From: a virus
Length of the DNA stretch: 24,599 nt
IMG/VR virus record: IMGVR_UViG_3300026186_000008
Coordinates: 1-24,599 of that record
Reading direction: 5' to 3' (one strand)
In this document: positions 14,231 to 20,001 of the stretch, piece by piece
Numbering within the stretch: position 1 is the stretch's first letter
How the letters are laid out: each line of letters starts with the position of its first letter
The notes under the pieces: generated by a model
Told to the model about the DNA's origin: nothing
The model's input: the letters and a program-made list of their open reading frames with translations, nothing else
Database searches by the model: none
Translations under genes and position numbers: made by a program

Positions 14231-14891
14231 TCATATAGACGGATTACAATTTTTAGAGCCTACTGTAACTAGTGAAGATGGTATGCGATATTATCAATTT
14301 GGTGATATCGAGAAGATGCCATCTATCACATCTGTTTTATCTAAACAGCCAGGGAAGATGAAGGGGCTGGCCAATTGGAGAAAAAGAGTTGGCCAAGAGA
14401 AAGCTGCTTCTATAACTAGACGTGCATCTACACAAGGTACGAAAGTACATGGTATGATAGAGCAGCATTTGCGAAATGAAAAAGTAGAATTGGATGAATT
14501 AGCAGGCGCAGATATGTTCAATACTCTATTGCCTATATTAGAAAGAATAGATAATATTAATGCATTGGAAGTTCCTCTTTTTTCAGAGCATTTAGGTTTA
14601 GCTGGTAGAGTTGATTGTATTGCTGAATACGATGGGGAGTTGTCAGTAATTGATTTCAAAACTTCTAGTAAAATCAAGAAGAAAGAATGGATCACTGATT
14701 ATTTTTTACAATCTTGTGCTTATGCAATAATGTGGGAAGAAAGAACAAATATTCCTATAACTCAAATAGTCATCATTATGGCTGTTCACTGTGATGATCC
14801 TATTGTTTTTGTGGAACATAGGGATAATTGGGATAAACAACTGATGGATGTTATAGATATATATAAAAGATTTATAGAACTGCCTATATAA
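14223..14891 (+). CDS. PD-(D/E)XK exonuclease (MGME1-like)
   Basis: A 222-residue nuclease of the PD-(D/E)XK fold, like the MGME1-type exonucleases annotated in many aquatic T4-like phages. Core residues: Glu116 in ALEVPLF, LAGRVD with Asp131, and VIDFKTS with Asp144 and Lys146. The N-terminal helices contain YYQFGDIEKMPSITSVLSK, NWRKRVG and TQGTKVHGMIE, all typical of the family. It probably processes single-stranded DNA ends in replication or recombination. It starts inside the end of the endolysin gene, so expression is coupled. Confidence 0.85.
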   Translation: MFNHIDGLQFLEPTVTSEDGMRYYQFGDIEKMPSITSVLSKQPGKMKGLANWRKRVGQEKAASITRRASTQGTKVHGMIEQHLRNEKVELDELAGADMFNTLLPILERIDNINALEVPLFSEHLGLAGRVDCIAEYDGELSVIDFKTSSKIKKKEWITDYFLQSCAYAIMWEERTNIPITQIVIIMAVHCDDPIVFVEHRDNWDKQLMDVIDIYKRFIELPI

Positions 14892-14901
14892 TTGTAATTG
14901 T

Positions 14902-15351
14902 ATGTCAGCTGATCGTGCACAGTCTTCTGAGCGAATGGAGGAAAGAGTCGAAGAAACTCATAAAGGGGCATGGCACAAATATGCAGGAGTCGGTTCTACT
15001 ATAACTTTGTTGCTTCCAATATTGAGTGAGTTTGAAGGTATAGGCGAAGAAGTTATGATGGGCGTAGGCGGTGCAGGAGCAGCTGGCGTATTTGCTTTGT
15101 TATTGAAATTTGGTAGAGTTACTTCTGTTGCGCAAGAATTGATTAAAGAACAAAATATTTTGCATGAAGAAGAAACAGATGAAGAAAGGAAACAATTGAA
15201 AGCTAAAAGAAGAGCCAGAAAAAGATCTCAATATATGCGTGATCCAATAGGATGGTGTGATTCAGAAATGGAGGGATATGAAGATGAAGAATCGGAGTGT
15301 CAAGAACAGGAAAAAACGGATTCGCAAGGCGAAGAATGTTTGGAAGAATAA
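14902..15351 (+). CDS. Candidate holin, two-span membrane protein
   Basis: A 149-residue protein with a polar N-terminus (about 27 residues), two hydrophobic segments (about 28-45 AGVGSTITLLLPILSEF and 52-68 VMMGVGGAGAAGVFALLL) and a long charged C-terminal tail. Size, two spans, charged tail and position close to the endolysin fit a class II-like holin that releases the enzyme by making holes in the inner membrane. No family signature is recognised, and no SD is visible before ATG 14902. Its last 68 nt overlap the small basic gene at 15284 in another frame. Alternative: membrane anchor of unknown role. Confidence 0.5.
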   Translation: MSADRAQSSERMEERVEETHKGAWHKYAGVGSTITLLLPILSEFEGIGEEVMMGVGGAGAAGVFALLLKFGRVTSVAQELIKEQNILHEEETDEERKQLKAKRRARKRSQYMRDPIGWCDSEMEGYEDEESECQEQEKTDSQGEECLEE

Positions 15352-15451
15352 TATGTCTGATAGTCAGAAGCAAATGGCTAGAAGTAAGGCAGGAAATCTT
15401 GATACTTATGATAATGGTGTGATAAAATTTGGTGACACTGATGAAAAATAA
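15284..15451 (+). CDS. Basic small protein, 55 aa
   Basis: A 55-residue ORF starting at ATG 15284, with GGAGGG 8 nt upstream; this SD lies inside the upstream membrane-protein gene, whose acidic tail is read in another frame. The N-terminus MKNRSVKNRKKRIRKAKNVW is strongly basic and resembles the peptide at 4001. The C-terminal part (MSDSQKQMARSKAGNLDTYD) could also be made alone from ATG 15353. Nucleic-acid binding is inferred from charge. Confidence 0.5.
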   Translation: MKNRSVKNRKKRIRKAKNVWKNNMSDSQKQMARSKAGNLDTYDNGVIKFGDTDEK

Positions 15452-15554
15452 AGAGAAAAATGATGATCAAATGGCACGATATATAGCATCACGCAATCGT
15501 GTTTTAAAAGAAATTTTAAAAAGATTGAAATTAGCCTTGACAAACGCTAGCTGA
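15441..15554 (+). CDS. Small protein ending in promoter P2, 37 aa
   Basis: A 37-residue ORF overlapping the previous stop, starting MKNKEKNDDQMARYIASRNR. It is basic and helical. Its last seven codons are formed by the conserved P2 block, ending in GCTAGCTGA, so the promoter is embedded in coding sequence, as at P1. No strong SD; coupling is likely. Small size limits confidence. Confidence 0.4.
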   Translation: MKNKEKNDDQMARYIASRNRVLKEILKRLKLALTNAS

Positions 15555-15566
15555 ATATGGTATAAT
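15532..15566 (+). promoter_or_regulatory. Promoter P2 with operator-like dyad
   Basis: -35 TTGACA (15537-15542), 18-nt spacer, -10 TATAAT (15561-15566) with upstream TGG. The dyad TAGCCTTGACAAACGCTA (15532-15549) has one mismatch compared with P1. Transcription should start near 15573, giving an 18-nt leader with purine-rich SD before ATG 15591, and would run into the tmRNA and the genes after it. Confidence 0.85.
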
Positions 15567-15590
15567 ATAGGAAAAGGGAAAAAGGTATAT

Positions 15591-15824
15591 ATGTTTAAGG
15601 CAAGAGTTGATATGTTGAATCCTAAGCTTGAGCTTGAAGTTGTGACTCCGACTTATGATGAAACAGTGAAATTGTTGGATTCTCTTATTGAAAAGTTGAA
15701 GCCAAAATCAAGTGATGTCTATTCATCAGGATATGATATCAAATTAGATGTATTAGAAAATGATAGTAGTGGATTGAAGATTACTACTTCGGATGAAAAA
15801 CTTAATACTCATATGGACTTGTAA
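15591..15824 (+). CDS. Small protein upstream of tmRNA, 77 aa
   Basis: A 77-residue protein beginning MFKARVDMLNPKLELEVVTP, with alternating strands and a helix DETVKLLDSLIEKLKP, suggesting a compact alpha/beta fold. GGAAAAGGG and AAAAAGG lie before the ATG. It is the first gene after P2 and its stop abuts the acceptor end of the tmRNA, so RNA processing must cut close behind it. Function unknown. Confidence 0.65.
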   Translation: MFKARVDMLNPKLELEVVTPTYDETVKLLDSLIEKLKPKSSDVYSSGYDIKLDVLENDSSGLKITTSDEKLNTHMDL

Positions 15825-16145
15825 TCGCTTGAGTTTGAGTTGTTGGTATTTTGGACGCCGGTTCGACTCCGGCCAGCTCCACCATTATGGGGCTGTAATT
15901 GGAATTCGACAGGATATGACAATGATGAGGACAAGATTACCTGTGGTGGCAACAGCCAGAAAGTTGCAAACAAACAATTGGCAACAACCAATTAAAAATG
16001 GCTGCTTAAAAGAGATAGCAAGCCGGGGTTTGGTCAATACCTGTCAACAGAAATTGACCATTTTAAATCACATTCCCTTGGTGATACCAAGCTGATGTGA
16101 TGAAGGATAGCCGGCCGTCCTATAAGATACAAGTGGCCGGCGCGA
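15825..16145 (+). ncRNA. ssrA: Circularly permuted (two-piece) tmRNA
   Basis: tmRNA that rescues stalled ribosomes. The 3' acceptor part comes first: TTTTGGAC, T arm GCCGG-TTCGACT-CCGGC (15857-15873), CAGCTCC (15874-15880) and encoded ACCA. After only TTAT (15885-15888) comes the 5' part: GGGGCTG (15889-15895) pairs with CAGCTCC over 7 bp, then TAATTGGAATTCGACAGG, as in bacterial tmRNA 5' ends. Best tag frame: GGC 15980 to TAA 16007-16009, GNNQLKMAA, with an A-rich strand before it and the stop in hairpin GGCTGCT/AGC-A-AGCC (P5). Later: hairpin 16031-16060, nested hairpin 16067-16101, and a GC-rich pseudoknot (AGGA/TCCT, GCCGGCC/GGCCGGC, 16104-16141). The outer ends are estimates. Maturation would yield separate acceptor and coding RNAs. 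Confidence 0.92.
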
Positions 16146-16154
16146 TTTAAAAAT

Positions 16155-16421
16155 ATGGAAAATATATTCGGTATTGTACTTTCGGTGTCATTTAGTGTGG
16201 CTTATATTCCACAGATAATAAAAATGATTAATCGAAAGAGTTCAGCTGATGTTAGTTTGATGATGTTGATTATTAATGGCATAGGTTATTATTGTGGATT
16301 GGGATATGTCTTAATGAAAGATTTGAATGCATTTTGGTTGTGTTTTAATTATGTATCAGGGTTGATAATGACCCTTTTATGTATTATCATGTGGTCAATT
16401 TACAAAGGAGATAAAGTATGA
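16155..16421 (+). CDS. SemiSWEET-like PQ-loop membrane protein
   Basis: An 88-residue protein with three transmembrane helices (about 3-22, 34-56, 60-82) and the PQ-loop signature SVAYIPQIIKMINRKSSADVS, with Pro19-Gln20. Size and layout match bacterial SemiSWEETs, which dimerise to form a sugar facilitator. Substrate cannot be told from sequence; other PQ-loop proteins carry amino acids or act as receptors. No SD is present: the ATG lies about 10 nt after the tmRNA. Its stop overlaps the protease start by 4 nt, so the two are coupled. A metabolic transporter in a phage is unusual and may alter sugar flux in the infected cell. Confidence 0.8.
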   Translation: MENIFGIVLSVSFSVAYIPQIIKMINRKSSADVSLMMLIINGIGYYCGLGYVLMKDLNAFWLCFNYVSGLIMTLLCIIMWSIYKGDKV

Positions 16422-17251
16422 ATCAAAAAGATTTACATGAAAAGATTTTATATCCAGTGACTAGAGTAAAGGCTGGAAAAGCTGGTGGTTCGGGTGTTTT
16501 GGTATATAGTGAACCAGATCCAAAAGAAGAAGGAAAATATATTAATATCATATTGACATGTCAACATGTTATTGATGGTGCGATTTCTGTGAGGGATGAA
16601 TGGGATTCGCTATTGAAAAGAGAGATAAAAAAGGATATTAAAGAAGAAGTTTCCAATGAGGTTTTTGATTATGATGGTTCTAAAATATCTTCAGCTAATA
16701 GTTCACAGGCAGAAATTATAGCTTATGATAAAGGACATGATTTGGCAGCTGTCAAATTACACAATAGCAGGCCACAAGATCATGTTGCGTCAATCTACCC
16801 GAAAGATGATATTGATGATTTGCAATTATTTGATGAAGTATGGACAAGTGGATGTAGCTTGTTACATGATCCTTTTTCTAATAAGGGTGAATTGACATAT
16901 CTACGAGAAATGATCGATCAGAAATCCTATATTATGTATAATGCTCCATCTATATTTGGGAATTCAGGTGGTGGAGTATTCCATGGCCAAAGTGGAACAC
17001 TGTTGGGTTTGTGCTCTCGTATTACTAATATCCAATTAGGATTTGGTATTGATGTTATGACATGGATGGGATTTGGTACGCATCCATCTAGGATGTATGA
17101 GTTTTTTGAGCATCATGAATTACAATTTATTTATGATGGTTCAGATTATTACGATGCAGAGGAGCGTAGGAAAGAACGTCAACGTAAGTCATTACGGCAT
17201 TTATTCATAGAAGAAAAAGATGCTGATAAAGTAGAAGTTTACGAAACATAA
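16418..17251 (+). CDS. Trypsin-like serine protease
   Basis: A 277-residue chymotrypsin-fold protease. The triad is readable: His50 in LTCQHVID, Asp108 in KGHDLAAVKL, and Ser183 in FGNSGGGVF, the nucleophile motif of the DegP/trypsin group. There is no signal peptide and no PDZ domain, so it probably acts in the cytoplasm or within the virion. The C-terminal ~50 residues are highly charged. It overlaps the SemiSWEET-like gene by 4 nt and is followed by AAAGGAG and the next gene. T4-like phages have their own prohead protease (gp21), which is a different fold, so this is an extra protease, possibly aimed at host or tagged proteins. Confidence 0.85.
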   Translation: MNQKDLHEKILYPVTRVKAGKAGGSGVLVYSEPDPKEEGKYINIILTCQHVIDGAISVRDEWDSLLKREIKKDIKEEVSNEVFDYDGSKISSANSSQAEIIAYDKGHDLAAVKLHNSRPQDHVASIYPKDDIDDLQLFDEVWTSGCSLLHDPFSNKGELTYLREMIDQKSYIMYNAPSIFGNSGGGVFHGQSGTLLGLCSRITNIQLGFGIDVMTWMGFGTHPSRMYEFFEHHELQFIYDGSDYYDAEERRKERQRKSLRHLFIEEKDADKVEVYET

Positions 17252-17263
17252 AAGGAGAAAATC

Positions 17264-17542
17264 ATGCCAGTATTTTTAGATGAAAAAGATTCAAGAAAAG
17301 AATTTATAGAGGAACAACTAAAGAAAGTTGATTGTGGTTTGTCAGAATTTATGGCTTATATTCATATGTCTACTGAGTTTGGATGGGAATGTGGAGATGA
17401 TATCGATGAATTTATAGCTTCTATTTTGGATCGATTTCCGCATATGAAAACTGATGCTTTACTTGAAGAAATCGCAGATCATATGGAAAGTAAAGATCGA
17501 AAATATTATGTTAAAAATCATCAACACCATCTTCAGTGTTGA
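17264..17542 (+). CDS. Acidic hypothetical protein, 92 aa
   Basis: A 92-residue protein with a strong SD (AAAAGGAG) before ATG 17264. It starts MPVFLDEKDSRKEFIEEQLK and is acidic and helical, ending in a His-rich tail (NHQHHLQC). Two Cys and three near-terminal His could bind metal, but no known motif is evident. It lies between the protease and the DUF3293-like gene in the same direction. Confidence 0.65.
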   Translation: MPVFLDEKDSRKEFIEEQLKKVDCGLSEFMAYIHMSTEFGWECGDDIDEFIASILDRFPHMKTDALLEEIADHMESKDRKYYVKNHQHHLQC

Positions 17543-17559
17543 TTATTAGAGGGAGTTAA

Positions 17560-18261
17560 ATGAAAACGTTTAAACAATATCAATATGATTCAAATATTTT
17601 AACTTATGATGATTGGGGCCCTGACAGTGATAATAATAATGCAATTACTGAAGCTGGATTGGCTAGGATTATTCAGAAAGTTAAAGTAGATCAAGAAGAT
17701 TTCATTATTATTACTGCTTATCGGGGTGAATTTGATAAGAAAGAAAATATTGCAAGAAATCGTGATTTGAGGGGTTGGTTTAATCGTCAAGAAATGGGTG
17801 TGTATCAATTAGTCGGGCATTGGCGTGAGTGTTCAATTGAGAATGTTCCTTACGATCAATGCCCAGCTAATAAATTGGTTGATGTAGTTGAACGTTCATA
17901 TCTTGCAGTTAGACCTGATACTATGTCCACTAAAGATTTCTTCAGCAAGTGCAAATTTCTTACTAAGAAATGGAAGCAGGATGGTTCTGTAATTCGTATA
18001 CAAGAATTGTTTGGTGATGAAATTCAAATTTTAGAAAAGAGTGGTAACACGTTTGGTATCGGATCAGGAATAAGCTTAGGTAAGATTTCACAAGCTTATA
18101 GTCAACATGTCAAAAAATTAAATACACCATTTGTTTTTGAAGGTGTTGAAGTTCCATCTACTAATTTTGGTAAGCAGATAGCTGAAAAATATAGTTTCAA
18201 TTATCCTGTTGGTATTTGGGATGATTTGAAATCATGGGAAAGTATTGTTACTAACATTTGA
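17560..18261 (+). CDS. DUF3293-like protein, 233 aa
   Basis: A 233-residue protein with SD GAGGGAG. MKTFKQYQ is a start common among T4-like phage proteins. Residues 45-120 resemble DUF3293: FIIITAYRGEFDKKENIARN, then GVYQLVGHWREC, then a VERSYLAV strand. The EN-x-ARN motif after a buried strand is the best marker. The C-terminal third (VEVPSTNFGKQIAEKYSFN) is separate. The family has no established function. The assignment is from memory of the pattern and should be read as tentative. Confidence 0.5.
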   Translation: MKTFKQYQYDSNILTYDDWGPDSDNNNAITEAGLARIIQKVKVDQEDFIIITAYRGEFDKKENIARNRDLRGWFNRQEMGVYQLVGHWRECSIENVPYDQCPANKLVDVVERSYLAVRPDTMSTKDFFSKCKFLTKKWKQDGSVIRIQELFGDEIQILEKSGNTFGIGSGISLGKISQAYSQHVKKLNTPFVFEGVEVPSTNFGKQIAEKYSFNYPVGIWDDLKSWESIVTNI

Positions 18262-18268
18262 AGAATAT

Positions 18269-18478
18269 ATGACAGGTTCTAGTTACGAGCTTGCAAAATA
18301 TATTAGTAGTAGGATTGCAATAGAAGAAGAAATGGTATCAGTCGATATTGATTTAGATAATGATTTATATGATAAGATTGTTGCGCATTTGGAAACTAGT
18401 GATCCAAATATTATTTCTCAGTGGATTTCTGAAGCCATAAAAATAGTAATCACAGAGTATATTGAGAAGGGGGAATAA
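18269..18478 (+). CDS. Small acidic protein, 69 aa
   Basis: A 69-residue ORF. I chose ATG 18269, with GAAG about 6 nt upstream; an in-frame TTG at 18245 would overlap the previous gene by 17 nt and has its purine run only 2 nt away. The protein (MTGSSYELAKYISSRIAIEE and on) is acidic, helical and soluble. Its stop overlaps the next ATG (TAATG). Function unknown. Confidence 0.55.
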   Translation: MTGSSYELAKYISSRIAIEEEMVSVDIDLDNDLYDKIVAHLETSDPNIISQWISEAIKIVITEYIEKGE

Positions 18479-18693
18479 TGATAAACACTTATGGCGTAAA
18501 AGGCATGGATGCAGTAGACTACTATAGAGCTTACTTAGAAGTACAGGCTGCAAAACAAGCCGAGAGATTGAGTGTGAAAACTGAGTTATCAACTCATGAA
18601 AGGGAAAAACATATGATCAATGTACAAGTAAGACAGAATAACAATGTTATGGCGCCAAGAAAATGGGGCAGTAACTTGGATGTCAAAGCATAA
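18478..18693 (+). CDS. Hypothetical protein, 71 aa
   Basis: A 71-residue ORF starting MINTYGVKGMDAVDYYRAYL, with GAAGGGGG a few nt before the ATG. A helix rich in Ala, Gln and Glu (LEVQAAKQAERLSVKTEL) is followed by a polar C-terminus. No Cys or membrane segment. It is in the same operon as the genes either side. Function unknown. Confidence 0.55.
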   Translation: MINTYGVKGMDAVDYYRAYLEVQAAKQAERLSVKTELSTHEREKHMINVQVRQNNNVMAPRKWGSNLDVKA

Positions 18694-18705
18694 GAGTGTT
18701 TGATT

Positions 18706-18849
18706 ATGATTATTGGAGCTGAAAGGATATATGTAAATTATCAAGAAATAATTAAGCAAAAGCTAAAAACTGATCGGAAGATAGTTAAGAATGTTTCTAA
18801 ATCTGTTAAGTCAGATAATAATTTGAATAAACGTAAGTATAGGAAATGA
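18706..18849 (+). CDS. Small basic protein, 47 aa
   Basis: A 47-residue Lys-rich ORF from ATG 18706, starting MIIGAERIYVNYQEIIKQKL, ending with KSDNNLNKRKYRK. It lacks a strong SD. It ends 14 nt before the chosen start of the flagellin homologue, and its stop overlaps an alternative flagellin start (ATGA at 18846). Charge suggests nucleic-acid or surface binding. Confidence 0.45.
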   Translation: MIIGAERIYVNYQEIIKQKLKTDRKIVKNVSKSVKSDNNLNKRKYRK

Positions 18850-18863
18850 AAGAGGTAAATTGT

Positions 18864-19694
18864 ATGTTAAGTGGTATAACCGCACAGACTTTGGGTAGGT
18901 ATCAAGAAGCAACTAGAATGGTTGAGGAAACTATGTCTAGGCTGGCATCTGGAATATCTGATATTGGTTCAGCTGATAAGATTAGGGTGGGCAGAATCAA
19001 TAATACTATCCATACTTTACAAACAGCACATAAAGTTGTTAAACAGAATCAGGATTTGTTGGAATCAGCACTGGCAGGATCTGATAGTATTACATCTGTT
19101 GTTGTTAAAATGAAAGAGGTCGCAGCCGAAGCTCAGAATGATGAATTGACATCATCACAACGACAGTCGTTGATGGATGAATACAATGAATTAGCTAAAG
19201 AGATTGATTATGTTGCCAAGAATACTGAGTATGACGGAACAGAATTGATCGATGGTACTTTTGGAACCAAGAGTTTTATCATCGATGGTGTTAATAGTGA
19301 TCAAACAGTTAGTGTTGAATTGGGAAATTTAACATTAGAAGGGTTGCAGATTGGTGGATATACTGATGGTCAGGGTAATATAGTTGTAGCATCTAAATTA
19401 GACACTGTATCTGATGCACAAGATGCAGTGACACGATTGGAAGCCGCCCTTGTCACTTTGGAAGGCGAGCGATCTAATCAGATAGCTAAGATAGAAAGGT
19501 TTGATTTTACAATTGCTCATATGGAACGTATGATTGGAATTAATGAAGAATCTATTGCTACCATTAATGATTTTGATGAAGCATCAGAGATGGCTAAGTT
19601 GACTAGTTATCGAATTGAACAACAAACAGCAATTGCATTGATGGCTCAAGCGCAACAATTATCTGCTAACGTACTACAATTGTTACAGGGTTAA
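18864..19694 (+). CDS. Phage-encoded flagellin homologue
   Basis: A 276-residue protein with the D0/D1 pattern of bacterial flagellin at both ends. N-terminal: MLSGITAQTLGRYQEATRM, then MSRLASG (flagellin ERLSSG), a long helix, and the D1 hallmark EIDYVAKNTEYDGTELIDG leading to KSFIIDG (flagellin EID..T.FNG..LLDG..F.VG). C-terminal: EEASIATI..., then MAKLTSYRIEQQTAIALMAQ and LSANVLQLLQG, matching the flagellin end helix and its QANQ..NVLQLL close. The central D2/D3 domain is nearly absent, as in minimal flagellins. I chose ATG 18864 (AGAGG 8 nt upstream) over ATG 18846. No FliS or FliW is nearby. It could be a virion appendage, a decoy or an acquired host gene. Confidence 0.85.
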   Translation: MLSGITAQTLGRYQEATRMVEETMSRLASGISDIGSADKIRVGRINNTIHTLQTAHKVVKQNQDLLESALAGSDSITSVVVKMKEVAAEAQNDELTSSQRQSLMDEYNELAKEIDYVAKNTEYDGTELIDGTFGTKSFIIDGVNSDQTVSVELGNLTLEGLQIGGYTDGQGNIVVASKLDTVSDAQDAVTRLEAALVTLEGERSNQIAKIERFDFTIAHMERMIGINEESIATINDFDEASEMAKLTSYRIEQQTAIALMAQAQQLSANVLQLLQG

Positions 19695-19698
19695 AAAT

Positions 19699-19733
19699 AG
19701 CCTTGACAAACGCTAGCTGGATATGGTATAATA
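19699..19733 (+). promoter_or_regulatory. Promoter P3 with operator-like dyad
   Basis: -35 TTGACA (19704-19709), 18-nt spacer and -10 TATAAT (19728-19733) preceded by TGG. The dyad TAGCCTTGACAAACGCTA (19699-19716) equals that of P2. Transcription is expected at 19740-19742, which is the ATG of gp33 itself, so the message would be leaderless. It drives the replication/late-control trio. Confidence 0.87.
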
Positions 19734-19740
19734 GAGTATA

Positions 19741-20001
19741 ATGAAAAATGGGATAACTGAAAAGGACTTTTTGGAATTGACTAACGCTCATACTCCTAAA
19801 TCCTTTTCACTAGAAATTGAGAATATAGTTTTTAAAAACCAATCTAGTTATATAGAAGCGGTTTTAGAATATTGTAAAGAGAAAGAAATAGACATGTCTA
19901 TTATTCCAAAGTTAGTTAATAGACAGTTAAAGGATAAACTTGAAACTGAGGCTAAAAAGCTTAATTTTATTGTAGATAATACAGTTGAATTGCCAATATG
20001 A
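19741..20001 (+). CDS. 33: Late transcription co-activator gp33
   Basis: An 86-residue homologue of T4 gp33, which links RNA polymerase (beta flap) to the sliding clamp to activate late promoters with gp55. The helical core SSYIEAVLEYCKEKEIDMSI followed by LVNRQLKDKLETEAKKLNFI matches the T4 pattern (MSYLEATTAFLEENSIPETQ...IIEKIQSEA). Gene order 33-59-32 is that of T4. The 4-nt overlap ATGA with gp59 is also as expected. No SD is present; promoter P3 seems to start at the ATG. It is shorter than T4 gp33 (112 aa) at the N-terminus. Confidence 0.7.
   Translation: MKNGITEKDFLELTNAHTPKSFSLEIENIVFKNQSSYIEAVLEYCKEKEIDMSIIPKLVNRQLKDKLETEAKKLNFIVDNTVELPI

Noticed and set aside
15793-16095. Protein-coding ORFs on both strands across the tmRNA (15793-16095 plus, 15809-15991 minus)
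   Set aside because: They span the tmRNA acceptor, tag and hairpin regions; open frames are incidental.
15889-16145. Ordinary one-piece tmRNA
   Set aside because: The acceptor end lies upstream of the 5' end and no second T arm/CCA is seen downstream; only a permuted order explains the 7-bp acceptor pairing.
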